Shown: positions 16,063-24,527 of the stretch, one piece after another
Layout of the letters: each line of letters opens with the position of its first letter
Numbering within the stretch: position 1 is the stretch's first letter
From: Sphingobacterium sp. xlx-96
Lineage (GTDB): Bacteria; Bacteroidota; Bacteroidia; Sphingobacteriales; Sphingobacteriaceae
Assembly (NCBI RefSeq): GCF_011007365.1
Contig: NZ_WFKM01000016.1
Span: 55,208-119,207, forward strand
Direction of reading: 5' to 3'
Length of the DNA stretch: 64,000 nucleotides
Position numbers and translations under genes: made by a program
Notes under the pieces: model-generated
What the model was told of the DNA's origin: nothing
Databases searched by the model: none
The model's input: only the letters and a program-made list of their open reading frames with translations

Positions 16063-17844
16063 ATGGATAATTTCATTGTTTCAGCCCGTAAATATCGCCC
16101 AGTTACCTTCGACTCTGTAGTAGGACAATTGCATATTACAAATACGCTAAAGAATGCGATTCATAGTAATCAGCTGGCTCAGGCGTTTTTGTTTTGTGGT
16201 CCTAGAGGAGTAGGAAAGACGACCTGTGCACGTATATTAGCTAAAACAATAAACTGTGAAAATATCTCCTCCAATACAGAAGCATGTGGTGAATGTGAAA
16301 GCTGTAAGTCCTTTGCAGGAGGTACTTCTTTTAGCATCCACGAACTGGATGCCGCTTCTAATAATTCGGTAGATGATATCCGTAACCTGATCGATCAGGT
16401 ACGTATACCGCCACAGACGGGTAAATACAAGATTTACATCATTGATGAGGTTCATATGTTATCACAGGCGGCATTTAATGCTTTCTTAAAAACATTAGAA
16501 GAACCTCCTTCGTATGCTATTTTTATATTGGCTACGACAGAGAAGCATAAGATACTTCCTACGATTCTGTCTCGTTGTCAGATTTTTGACTTTAATAGAA
16601 TCCGTGTCGATGATATGGCAAGCCATCTGGGGTCAATAGCGACAAAGGAAGATATTACTTTTGAAATAGACGGTCTTCATGTTATTGCTCAAAAGGCGGA
16701 TGGAGGGTTGCGTGATGCGCTATCCATGTTTGATCAGATTGTTAGTTTTTCAAACCGTAATCTGACTTATCAAGCGGTCATAGAGAATTTAAATATTCTA
16801 GACTACGATTATTATTTTAATATCGTCGATGCAATAGCTAAAGAGGACGCCGCTGAAACGCTATTGATCTTGGATAATGTGTTAAACCGTGGATTTGACG
16901 GTGGACATTTTATCGCAGGGTTATCAGGACATTTTAGGAATTTATTGATCACAAAAGAACCTAAGACATTAAAATTGTTGGAGGTAAGCGATAATATTAA
17001 AAAGAAATACCTTGAACAGTCTTCTTCGCTTAGTTCGGGACTGCTGTTGTCTGCATTGAACATAGCCAATCAATGTGAGATCAGTTATAAAAGCAGTAAA
17101 AACCAACGACTGCAGGTAGAATTGGCCCTGTTGAAGATGTGCCACCTAGCCGCCGCTATACAGCTCGGAATAAATGGTGTATCGACTCAGGTCGATCAAA
17201 AAAAAAAACAACCTGAGTCCGTAACTGCTCCAGTACAGCAGGTGGCCAATGTGGCTAGTCCTCCCATTGCTGTAACGGTAAATACAGCACCGCCTGTGGA
17301 GGCTCCCAAACCATCTATTCCGGTAACTAAGCCTGTCGTTGAGGAAAAGAAAAGTTTTGCCTCAGGAAAGGGTTGGGGAAATTTTAAATCTGCTGTAGAG
17401 GTGCCCAACTTAAATACGGTCTTTGAGGAGAAGGTTGTTGACGAGCAGCAGGAGAATGATCTTGTGCAGGGAACGGAATTTAGGGAGGTACATTTTAATA
17501 CGTTCATTGGAAAATGGAATGAATTGGCTGAAAGAATGAAGACCAACAATCGCATTACAATCTATACACTGATGACGTCGACACCTCCGAGATTGAAGGG
17601 AAACATTATTGAGATCGATGTGGAGAATGCGATTCAAAGTGATCAACTTCGTGAAGGTAAGATTGATATGTTGAATTATCTGCGTCCAGAGCTTCAAAAC
17701 TTCTCGTTGGATATTGTGACCATTCAATTGGAGCAGTCCGTAATTCGTAAAGCTTACACTGCTCAAGAAAAATATCAAGTAATGGCTGCCAAAAATCCAG
17801 CCTTGGAGGTCTTGAGGAAGACTTTTAATCTGGGACTTAGTTAA
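16063..17844 (+). CDS. dnaX: DNA polymerase III subunits gamma/tau
   Basis: The 593-residue clamp-loader ATPase. Visible are Walker A (GPRGVGKTTCARILAK), the four-Cys zinc module (CENISSNTEACGECESC), Walker B (IYIIDEVHML), sensor 1 (FILATTEKHKI) and the SRC arginine finger (LPTILSRCQIF). The collar domain ends near residue 370, then a Pro/Val-rich linker leads to a tau-specific tail. At codons 379-382 the gene has an uninterrupted run of 11 As; either one-base slip leads to an immediate stop, giving a 384- or 386-residue gamma-like product (see separate feature). DnaX loads the sliding clamp at replication forks, and tau links polymerase cores to the helicase. Confidence 0.97.
   Translation: MDNFIVSARKYRPVTFDSVVGQLHITNTLKNAIHSNQLAQAFLFCGPRGVGKTTCARILAKTINCENISSNTEACGECESCKSFAGGTSFSIHELDAASNNSVDDIRNLIDQVRIPPQTGKYKIYIIDEVHMLSQAAFNAFLKTLEEPPSYAIFILATTEKHKILPTILSRCQIFDFNRIRVDDMASHLGSIATKEDITFEIDGLHVIAQKADGGLRDALSMFDQIVSFSNRNLTYQAVIENLNILDYDYYFNIVDAIAKEDAAETLLILDNVLNRGFDGGHFIAGLSGHFRNLLITKEPKTLKLLEVSDNIKKKYLEQSSSLSSGLLLSALNIANQCEISYKSSKNQRLQVELALLKMCHLAAAIQLGINGVSTQVDQKKKQPESVTAPVQQVANVASPPIAVTVNTAPPVEAPKPSIPVTKPVVEEKKSFASGKGWGNFKSAVEVPNLNTVFEEKVVDEQQENDLVQGTEFREVHFNTFIGKWNELAERMKTNNRITIYTLMTSTPPRLKGNIIEIDVENAIQSDQLREGKIDMLNYLRPELQNFSLDIVTIQLEQSVIRKAYTAQEKYQVMAAKNPALEVLRKTFNLGLS
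17198..17208 (+). promoter_or_regulatory. A11 run in dnaX: probable slippage site producing gamma
   Basis: Codons CAA-AAA-AAA-AAA-CAA. One extra A gives ACA-ACC-TGA (stop after residue 384). One missing A gives AAC-AAC-CTG-AGT-CCG-TAA (stop after residue 386). Both truncations fall just after the clamp-loader domains. In Thermus thermophilus dnaX an A9 run makes gamma by transcriptional slippage. Confidence 0.6.
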
Positions 17845-17940
17845 GTAATATTCTTGCCATTCGATATGAATGTTTTTTTAGTTTTTAATTTTTGTTTTTT
17901 AACCGAGCTTTTGCGAGTTCATCTTCAGATAATTTAAAAC

Positions 17941-18729
17941 ATGCAAAATAATTTCCAACGTCACGATAGGGGCGAAAAAAGAGAGACGAACCAAATGGTT
18001 TTTGGTATCCGTGCGGTAATCGAAGCGATTGACAGTGGAAAGGAAATAGAATCTCTTTTTGTACAACGCGGAATCAGCGGAAGCCTCTTTCTCGAATTGA
18101 AATCCATACTGAAAGAGCATGGGTTAGGTTACCAACAGGTTCCTATCGAGAAGTTGAACAGAATTACTAGAAAGAACCATCAAGGGGTGATCGCTGTTAT
18201 CTCGCCGATAGTATATCATAATATTGAAGATTTATTGCCGCAGATTTACGAAAGAGGAGAGACACCCTTATTATTGATGTTGGATGGTGTGACGGATGTT
18301 CGTAACATGGGCGCTATTGCCCGGACAGCAGAATGTGCCGGTGTACATGCTATTATTGTACCCAAAAAAGGGTCAGCTGAAATCAATCCTGATGCGATAA
18401 AGACATCTGCCGGAGCGTTATACAAAATACCGGTCTGTAGACAAGAATCTTTAGGTAAGACCGGACGTTTTTTGATTGAATCAGGCATACAGTTGGTAGT
18501 CAGTACGGAGAAAACCAAAGACTCGGTGTATGATGTTGATTACAGTGTGCCAACCTGTATTATTATGGGAGCTGAAGATGTTGGCGTTTCGGACGAATTA
18601 ATCCGGATCTCAGATAAGCTTGCTAAGATCCCAATGTTTGGGGAGATTGGCTCGTTGAATGTTTCGGTCTCAGCGGCAATAGTTATTTATGAAGCAATAC
18701 GGCAGAGGGAGTTAGGAACTAGGGGTTAG
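17941..18729 (+). CDS. rlmB: 23S rRNA (guanosine-2'-O-)-methyltransferase RlmB
   Basis: A 262-residue SPOUT (TrmH-type) RNA 2'-O-ribose methyltransferase. The N-terminal substrate-binding domain (about 15-95) contains VFGIRAVIEAI and the loop ITRKNHQGVIAVI. The C-terminal domain has the three SPOUT motifs: NMGAIARTAECAG, CIIMGAEDVGVSDELI and IGSLNVSVSAAIVIYEAIR. RlmB modifies the 23S rRNA peptidyl-transferase region (G2251 in E. coli numbering). The stop codon lies inside a 7-nt periodic sequence that continues downstream. A homologous tRNA Gm18 methylase is less likely because of the RlmB-type N-terminal domain. Confidence 0.9.
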   Translation: MQNNFQRHDRGEKRETNQMVFGIRAVIEAIDSGKEIESLFVQRGISGSLFLELKSILKEHGLGYQQVPIEKLNRITRKNHQGVIAVISPIVYHNIEDLLPQIYERGETPLLLMLDGVTDVRNMGAIARTAECAGVHAIIVPKKGSAEINPDAIKTSAGALYKIPVCRQESLGKTGRFLIESGIQLVVSTEKTKDSVYDVDYSVPTCIIMGAEDVGVSDELIRISDKLAKIPMFGEIGSLNVSVSAAIVIYEAIRQRELGTRG

Positions 18730-18757
18730 AGACTAGGAATGAAGAGTTAGAACTGAA
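18709..18757 (+). repeat. 7-nt periodic purine-rich repeat spanning the rlmB stop codon
   Basis: Seven successive heptamers, GAGTTAG, GAACTAG, GGGTTAG, AGACTAG, GAATGAA, GAGTTAG, AACTGAA. The last codons and stop of rlmB fall in the first three units. Confidence 0.65.
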
Positions 18758-18784
18758 ATCGTTAAGTAGTTAAAGCGTTTATTT

Positions 18785-18816
18785 TTTTAACCTTTTAACC
18801 TTTTAACCTTTCAACC
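18785..18816 (+). repeat. 8-nt tandem repeat TTTTAACC
   Basis: TTTTAACC three times (18785-18808) then TTTCAACC (18809-18816), 22 bp before the HPP gene. It lies just downstream of the heptamer repeat and is pyrimidine-rich where that one is purine-rich. Confidence 0.75.
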
Positions 18817-18837
18817 ATCTAACATTGAGTTTTTTTT

Positions 18838-19440
18838 ATGTTGAAAAGGAAGATAGAGCGGCAGTTTAGAAAATATCGATATGTCATGTATCGGGAAACA
18901 CTGATCGACCGTCGTGAACATTTCTGGTCGTTTGTAGGCGCTTTTGTAGGGATCGGAATTATTTCATATATTCAATCGTTGCATCTTTCTTCATTGGAGA
19001 ATGTTTTTTTAATCGGTTCTTTTGGCGCATCCAGTGTGCTGGTGTATGGAGCGATCCAAAGTCCATTGGCCCAGCCAAGGAATTTGATAGGAGGGCATGT
19101 CGTATCAGCGCTAGTTGGAGTTACGGTGGCTACATTGGTTCCCAATATTATTTGGCTGACGGCACCACTGGCTGTAGCTTTTTCTATAGTCTTCATGCAG
19201 ATTACCCGTACATTGCATCCTCCCGGAGGAGCGACGGCATTAATTGCCGTTTCAGGAGGTACAAAAATAACTTCTCTAGGATATTGGTATGTGTTGTGTC
19301 CGGTATTTGCTGGGGCTTTAGTACTTTTCTTGGTTGCGCTACTGTTTAATAATATTACTAAAAATAGGCACTATCCAGTAAAAGGGTCTCGTCTAAGGAG
19401 GTCTCGTAGAGAACATTTAAAAAGACGTTTTAGTCGTTAA
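18838..19440 (+). CDS. HPP family membrane protein
   Basis: A 200-residue integral membrane protein with about four transmembrane segments (FWSFVGAFVGIGIISYI, VFLIGSFGASSVLVYGAI, LAVAFSIVFMQI, VLCPVFAGALVLFLVALLF). The family-naming HPP motif occurs in TLHPPGGATALIAVSGG. A Lys/Arg-rich N-terminus and an Arg-rich C-terminus are cytoplasmic. Cyanobacterial and plant HPP proteins have been linked to nitrite transport; many bacterial members have no known substrate. The gene follows short tandem repeats and ends at a bidirectional terminator shared with the helicase gene. Confidence 0.85.
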   Translation: MLKRKIERQFRKYRYVMYRETLIDRREHFWSFVGAFVGIGIISYIQSLHLSSLENVFLIGSFGASSVLVYGAIQSPLAQPRNLIGGHVVSALVGVTVATLVPNIIWLTAPLAVAFSIVFMQITRTLHPPGGATALIAVSGGTKITSLGYWYVLCPVFAGALVLFLVALLFNNITKNRHYPVKGSRLRRSRREHLKRRFSR

Positions 19441-19441
19441 T

Positions 19442-19478
19442 AAAAAAAGCCTCATCCATTTGGACGAGGCTTTTTTTA
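19442..19478. terminator. bidirectional terminator between HPP and helicase genes
   Basis: AAAAAAGCCTCaTCC / GGAcGAGGCTTTTTT around a short ATTT loop; T-tracts on both strands, between convergent genes. Confidence 0.85.
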
Positions 19479-19497
19479 TTAACGATAATCTTGAAGA

Positions 19498-21354
19498 TTA
19501 GTATTTTCCTTTTGATTCACGACGTTTGCCTGAGAAGTCACGGAATCCTCCACCGCTGTTTCCTCCACGATCACCTCTTCCACTTCCGCCAGCATATCCG
19601 CCACTGCGACGTTCACCGCCACCGTAACCTCCGCGCTCTCTGCGTTCGCCACCACCGTAGCTACTGCCACTATTGCGACGATCTCCACCTCTTGAACGGC
19701 CACCTCTATCCGATTGGCTATCCCCAGAAACTTCGATACGGACTTGACGCCCATTGAAATCAACAGCTTTGAATCCTTCAAACACCTTATTTACCTCTTC
19801 ATCCTGAACTTCGAAGAATGTAAATACGCCCTTCATATCAATCTTGCCGATTGATTTTCCAGATATCTTGGCGTTGTTACAGATAAATCCTAACATGTCT
19901 CCACGAGAGAACTCGTCAACAGCACCTAAGTTCATAAATAAACGGGTGTATCCTTTTGATCCTGTACGAGAACCACGATCTCCACGTTCACCACGGTCAC
20001 GATCTCTTCCATCTCTACTCTCACGAGCATCGATGTTTAGATCAGGTGCATTGTTGTAGTATTCAAGGAATCGATTAAACTCTAATGAAGCAAATCTTTT
20101 TACGATATCTTCTTTTGATAACGATTCAAAACCTTCCATAATAGCAGGTAAGAATTGATTGATTTGAGCTTCATTTACTTCAACATTCTGTACTTTATTG
20201 ATGATCGTCAAAAGTTGTTTTTCAACAACTTCAGGCCCTTGAGGTACCTGTTTACGTTCAAAAGTTTTTCCGATCACTTTCTCAAGTTGACGGATTTTAC
20301 TTTGTTCTTTGATGTTAATCAAAGAGATTGAAATACCTGTCTTTCCTGCACGAGCTGTACGACCTGAACGGTGTGTATAGTTTTCTATTTCGTCAGGTAA
20401 AGAGAAGTTGATAACGTGAGTGATGTTGTTTACATCTATACCACGAGCAGCAACATCCGTCGCGATCAATAACTGCAAGCTGCGGTCGCGGTAACGTTTC
20501 ATCACCTTGTCACGTTGTTGTTGAGATAAATCTCCGTGTAGTGAATCCGCATTGTAACCATCTTTGATCAAAGCTTCAGCGATTTCTTGCGTCTCGATTT
20601 TAGTACGACAGAAAACAATACCGAAGATTTCAGGATTGGAGTCTACGATACGCTTGAAAGCGGCGTATTTATCTTTTGCTCTAATCAGGTAGTAATGATG
20701 CTCAATGTTTGCATTACCTGTGTTCTTCGTTCCGACAGTCATTTCTACCGGATCGGTCATATAGTTTTGAGCTATGCGACGCACTTCTTTTGGCATGGTT
20801 GCTGAAAATAACCATGTTTTTTTGTCATCTGGTGTCTCCGACAAAATGTTGTTAATGTCTTCTTTGAAGCCCATATTCAACATCTCATCCGCTTCATCCA
20901 ATACAACATATTTTACTTGTGAAAAATCAATTGCATTTCTGCCAATGATATCCAACATACGACCAGGGGTCGCTACTACAATCTGCACACCACGTCTGAT
21001 CTGACGTAATTGGTCAGAGATGTTTGCTCCTCCGTATACAGCTACAACATGTACATTGTCGATGTATTTTGCAAATTTTTCTAAATCTTTAGAGATTTGT
21101 AAACAGAGCTCACGCGTTGGACAAAGTACCAAGGCTTGCGGTTGTTTTTGAGAAAAGTCTAATTGCTCTAATAATGGAAGACCAAATGCCGCTGTCTTAC
21201 CTGTGCCGGTTTGGGCTAATCCGACAAAATCGTCGTTGCCAGTCAATAATACAGGAATGGCTTTTTCCTGAATTTCAGAAGGTTTTTCGAAACCTAATTC
21301 TGAGATGGCATTAACAACTTCCTCACGGATTCCCAGTTCTAAAAATGGGTTCAT
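19498..21354 (-). CDS. DEAD-box RNA helicase with DbpA-type RNA-binding domain and RGG tail
   Basis: About 618 residues from the ATG at 21354 (MNPFLELGIREEV); a longer frame from 21405 adds a non-conserved leader. The helicase motifs are all present: AQTGTGKTAAFGLP, PTRELCLQIS, DEADEMLNMGF, SATMPKEVRR and HRSGRTARAGKTG. A DbpA/CsdA-type RNA-recognition domain follows at about 470-550 (GYTRLFMNLGAVDEFSRGDML). The last 70 residues are Gly/Arg/Ser-rich (RGG-like), ending GKRRESKGKY. Such DeaD/CsdA-like proteins help ribosome assembly and mRNA decay, especially in the cold. The RGG region makes long but meaningless open frames on the other strand. Confidence 0.95.
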   Translation of the reverse strand: MNPFLELGIREEVVNAISELGFEKPSEIQEKAIPVLLTGNDDFVGLAQTGTGKTAAFGLPLLEQLDFSQKQPQALVLCPTRELCLQISKDLEKFAKYIDNVHVVAVYGGANISDQLRQIRRGVQIVVATPGRMLDIIGRNAIDFSQVKYVVLDEADEMLNMGFKEDINNILSETPDDKKTWLFSATMPKEVRRIAQNYMTDPVEMTVGTKNTGNANIEHHYYLIRAKDKYAAFKRIVDSNPEIFGIVFCRTKIETQEIAEALIKDGYNADSLHGDLSQQQRDKVMKRYRDRSLQLLIATDVAARGIDVNNITHVINFSLPDEIENYTHRSGRTARAGKTGISISLINIKEQSKIRQLEKVIGKTFERKQVPQGPEVVEKQLLTIINKVQNVEVNEAQINQFLPAIMEGFESLSKEDIVKRFASLEFNRFLEYYNNAPDLNIDARESRDGRDRDRGERGDRGSRTGSKGYTRLFMNLGAVDEFSRGDMLGFICNNAKISGKSIGKIDMKGVFTFFEVQDEEVNKVFEGFKAVDFNGRQVRIEVSGDSQSDRGGRSRGGDRRNSGSSYGGGERRERGGYGGGERRSGGYAGGSGRGDRGGNSGGGFRDFSGKRRESKGKY

Positions 21355-21573
21355 GAAATAAATTATACAATAGGCACTATTGCCTAAGGCGCTGCAAAGG
21401 TACAATTAATATTTGATAATTCCTAGTGTGTAATGGGTTGTATTTTAATGAACTGCCCTTTTTTGTGTCAATAAAAGAGAATCTTCCTGTTAAATTTAAA
21501 ATAATGAAGGTGTATTGGAAATAGCCATTTTTTTTTTAGGTTTGGGTTAACATTTAAACTAACTTACTAAATT

Positions 21574-23082
21574 ATGTGGTACAAAAAATCAATAGACAAG
21601 CTGGTCGCGGAATCCGAGCAGAGCGGGGAAGGAACGTTAAAAAGAACACTATCCAGTTCGGGACTCGTCGCTTTGGGGGTTGGCGCGATAATAGGAGCAG
21701 GTTTATTCTCGCTGACCGGAATTGCTGCTGCAGAAAATGCAGGACCAGCGGTCATGCTTTCTTTTATTATCGCTGCTGTTGGTTGTGCCTTTGCTGGACT
21801 ATGCTACGCTGAGTTTGCTTCTATGATTCCGGTAGCAGGAAGTGCTTATACTTATTCCTATGCGACGATGGGAGAGTTTATGGCTTGGATTATCGGTTGG
21901 GATCTTGTGCTGGAATATGCGTTGGCTGGAGCTACAGTTGCCGCCAGTTGGTCTCAGTATTTTAATGAATTGCTTAAGATATTTGGCATGGCGCTGCCCA
22001 ATGAATTGTTGTATTCTCCTTGGGTAGAACATCACTTGGCGGACGGAACTGTGTTTTCTGGCGGTATTGTTAATTTGCCAGCAATAATCATCGTGTGTCT
22101 TTTGTCTTTGCTTTTGATTCGGGGTACACAAGAGTCTTCTTTTGTAAATAATATTCTGGTGGTATTGAAAGTAGCGGTGGTTGTGTTGTTTATAGCATTA
22201 GGATGGCAATTTATAGATCCAGCAAATCATACACCTTTTATTCCTGTGAATGAAGGAGAAGAGCTATTAAAAGAAGGAAAGATAGGAGTTTTTGATTTTT
22301 TTAAAGAAGGCTATTTTGGCCATTTCGGGATATCAGGGGTATTGCGTGCGGCTGGAGTTTTATTTTTTGCGTTTGTTGGTTTTGATGCGGTGAGTACGGC
22401 TGCGCAGGAAGCAATAAATCCCAAAAAAGGAATGCCCATCGGGATTATTGGATCGCTATTGATTTGTACATTATTATATGTCCTGTTTTCTTATGTAATG
22501 ACGGGTTTGGCACATTATACAGATTTTAAAGGAGATGCAAAACCTGTAGCAACGGCTTTCGCCAAAACAGGGTATACATTTTTAAATACAGCAATGATTG
22601 TGACCATTATTGCTGGATATACATCCGTTATTCTTGTGATGTTATTAGGACAGAGTAGGGTGTTTTATTCTATGAGTAAAGATGGGTTATTGCCAAAGGC
22701 GTTTTCAGACCTTTCCAAACGTCAAACGCCCTGGAAAACAAACCTTATTTTTATGGTTTTTGTTAGTCTATTTGCGGGTTTTGTCCCTGTAGCTGAATTA
22801 GGGCATATGGTGAGTATCGGAACCTTGTTCGCTTTTACCCTTGTATGTATAGGTGTTATCGTGATGCGTAAACGTAATCCAGATGTGGAGCGACCGTTCA
22901 AAACACCATTGGTGCCTTTGATCCCAGTTTTAGGTATAATCGTATGTGTGTTGATGATGGCTTCATTGCCGTTAGAAAGTTGGGAGCGCTTGGGTATCTG
23001 GATGTTGATTGGCGTCGCTGTGTACTTTTTATACGGTAAGAAGCATTCTGTTTTACGGAAAGAAATAGAAAAAGGGGCCTAA
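21574..23082 (+). CDS. APC-superfamily amino acid permease (cationic amino-acid transporter type)
   Basis: A 502-residue inner-membrane transporter with about 12-14 transmembrane helices. The first helix carries the APC substrate-binding glycine motif (GVGAIIGAGLFSLTG). FAFVGFDAVSTAAQEAINPKKG is the conserved helix 6 to loop region of the CAT-type subfamily (given here as FAFVGFDAVSTAAQEA then INPKKG). Family members import amino acids by proton symport or exchange; the exact substrate cannot be read. The last codons form part of the terminator, with the stop in its loop. Monocistronic. Confidence 0.9.
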   Translation: MWYKKSIDKLVAESEQSGEGTLKRTLSSSGLVALGVGAIIGAGLFSLTGIAAAENAGPAVMLSFIIAAVGCAFAGLCYAEFASMIPVAGSAYTYSYATMGEFMAWIIGWDLVLEYALAGATVAASWSQYFNELLKIFGMALPNELLYSPWVEHHLADGTVFSGGIVNLPAIIIVCLLSLLLIRGTQESSFVNNILVVLKVAVVVLFIALGWQFIDPANHTPFIPVNEGEELLKEGKIGVFDFFKEGYFGHFGISGVLRAAGVLFFAFVGFDAVSTAAQEAINPKKGMPIGIIGSLLICTLLYVLFSYVMTGLAHYTDFKGDAKPVATAFAKTGYTFLNTAMIVTIIAGYTSVILVMLLGQSRVFYSMSKDGLLPKAFSDLSKRQTPWKTNLIFMVFVSLFAGFVPVAELGHMVSIGTLFAFTLVCIGVIVMRKRNPDVERPFKTPLVPLIPVLGIIVCVLMMASLPLESWERLGIWMLIGVAVYFLYGKKHSVLRKEIEKGA

Positions 23083-23093
23083 GCCCCTTTTTT
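23069..23093. terminator. terminator with the permease stop codon in its loop
   Basis: AAAAAGGGGC-CTAA-GCCCCTTTTTT; the TAA at 23080-23082 lies in the 4-nt loop. It serves the permease gene and, in reverse, the convergent OmpA gene. Confidence 0.85.
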
Positions 23094-23096
23094 CTA

Positions 23097-24431
23097 TTAG
23101 AATAACGTGAACTCTACACGGCGGTTTTGTTGACGACCTTCGGCTGTAGCATTGGTTGCTATCGGTTGGTTAGGACCGTAGCCAACAGCTTCAATACGTG
23201 AGGCATTTGCGCCTTTAGAAACCAAGTAGGCTTTTACTGATTCTGCACGTTCTTTGGACAGACGTAAATTGGTCTGTAAAGAACCGGTATTGTCGGTATG
23301 ACCGGCTAATTTTAAACTGAAGTTCTTCTCAATTAATAAAGAAGCTACGCGATTTAACGAAGCATGTGATGTAGAACGTATAGTAGCTTTACCTAAGTCA
23401 AACTCTAGGTTTTTGATGGCTTCATCAACGACCTTTCTGTCTTCTTCGGTTACGATGATTTTCTCGATTACCTTAGTTTCATTTTTCATCTCAGGCAATG
23501 TACAGCCTGCACCATCAACTTTTACACCTGTAGGTGTGTTCGGACATTTGTCAAATTTATTAGCTACACCATCACCATCATCATCTCTTAGATCGGCAGC
23601 AAGTTCATCTAATTGTAGTTTTAGCTGTGCATTTGAAGCTGCTAAAGCGTCTTTTTCTGCCTTTAAAGCGTCGTATTTTTTGTTTGTATCATTCACTAGT
23701 GTTGCCACAGGGTTACTCTGCGCTAAAAATGGTTTTTCTTTTCCGCCAAGAGCGATTTCGATACCTGCATGCATGTAAGTGAACAGATCCTCTTTAATAG
23801 CCCCTGAAACGATACCGTTAAAATCTTTGTTAGCCCAGTTGATTTGATAACCAAGGTCTAGATTAATTCCTTTGGCGACCGCAAATTTCAAACCTGCATC
23901 TATAGGCACGTATAGTTTTGTCTTCGAATCGGAAATATAGGTTGCATTGCTGGCTATATTAGTGGTTTCATAATTTAAGGCACCCAAACCAATTGCCGCA
24001 TAGGGTTTGATAACATTGTTTAAGAACATCCAGTCTGTGTTGGCCATGGTCCACTCCGCAGATAATGCTCCAGACCAAGGTGTCTTTGTCTCAAACTTAG
24101 AGAATTGGTTGCCTGAAGCATTCTCATTGGTACCACCTAATTTACCACCTAAGTATTGGGCTTTTAAGCCAAAGGATGGGGAAATATGTTTCTTAATGTA
24201 AACGCTGTATCCTACATTGTTGTCCATTTTATCAAAGCCTTCGCGGTTGAAGTGAAATAAGTTCGTCTGGTTTAAAAGACCTGCATTTACTCCTATTGAC
24301 CATGTTTTGTAGGTGGATGAACCTGCGAACGGAGTCGAGCTGGCGTTGTTTAAAGTTTGTCCGTAAGATGTGCTACTGATTAATCCAGCTGCGATAACCC
24401 ATGATAAATTGCGTAAATTTTTATTTTCCAT
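23097..24431 (-). CDS. OmpA-family outer-membrane protein with TSP3-type calcium repeat
   Basis: A 444-residue protein: signal peptide (LSWVIAAGLISSTSYGQ), an eight-strand-type beta-barrel domain (about 40-235), a coiled-coil segment (about 245-280, KYDALKAEKDALAASNAQLK), a thrombospondin-3-like calcium-binding repeat (LRDDDGDGVANKFDKCPNTP) and a C-terminal OmpA peptidoglycan-binding domain (LKLAGHTDNTGSLQTNLRLS, RIEAVGYGPNQPIATN, RRVEFTLF). It anchors the outer membrane to peptidoglycan and is usually abundant. It stands alone, ending at the terminator shared with the permease gene. Confidence 0.95.
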   Translation of the reverse strand: MENKNLRNLSWVIAAGLISSTSYGQTLNNASSTPFAGSSTYKTWSIGVNAGLLNQTNLFHFNREGFDKMDNNVGYSVYIKKHISPSFGLKAQYLGGKLGGTNENASGNQFSKFETKTPWSGALSAEWTMANTDWMFLNNVIKPYAAIGLGALNYETTNIASNATYISDSKTKLYVPIDAGLKFAVAKGINLDLGYQINWANKDFNGIVSGAIKEDLFTYMHAGIEIALGGKEKPFLAQSNPVATLVNDTNKKYDALKAEKDALAASNAQLKLQLDELAADLRDDDGDGVANKFDKCPNTPTGVKVDGAGCTLPEMKNETKVIEKIIVTEEDRKVVDEAIKNLEFDLGKATIRSTSHASLNRVASLLIEKNFSLKLAGHTDNTGSLQTNLRLSKERAESVKAYLVSKGANASRIEAVGYGPNQPIATNATAEGRQQNRRVEFTLF

Positions 24432-24527
24432 ATTTAATTTTTTAAAGATGATCGGGTAAAACTACTGCTTTGCCATAGACAAAGAACAAGTGGCTCACTT
24501 TAAAATAGCGACCTTGTGGATTGAAAT

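Noticed and set aside
18709..18816. CRISPR-like array
   Set aside because: Units are 7-8 nt without spacers; no CRISPR array or cas gene is seen anywhere in the window.
19479..19781. Open frames opposite the RGG tail of the DEAD-box helicase
   Set aside because: Antisense shadows of a Gly/Arg/Ser repeat; Val/Ala- and His/Arg-rich low-complexity products.
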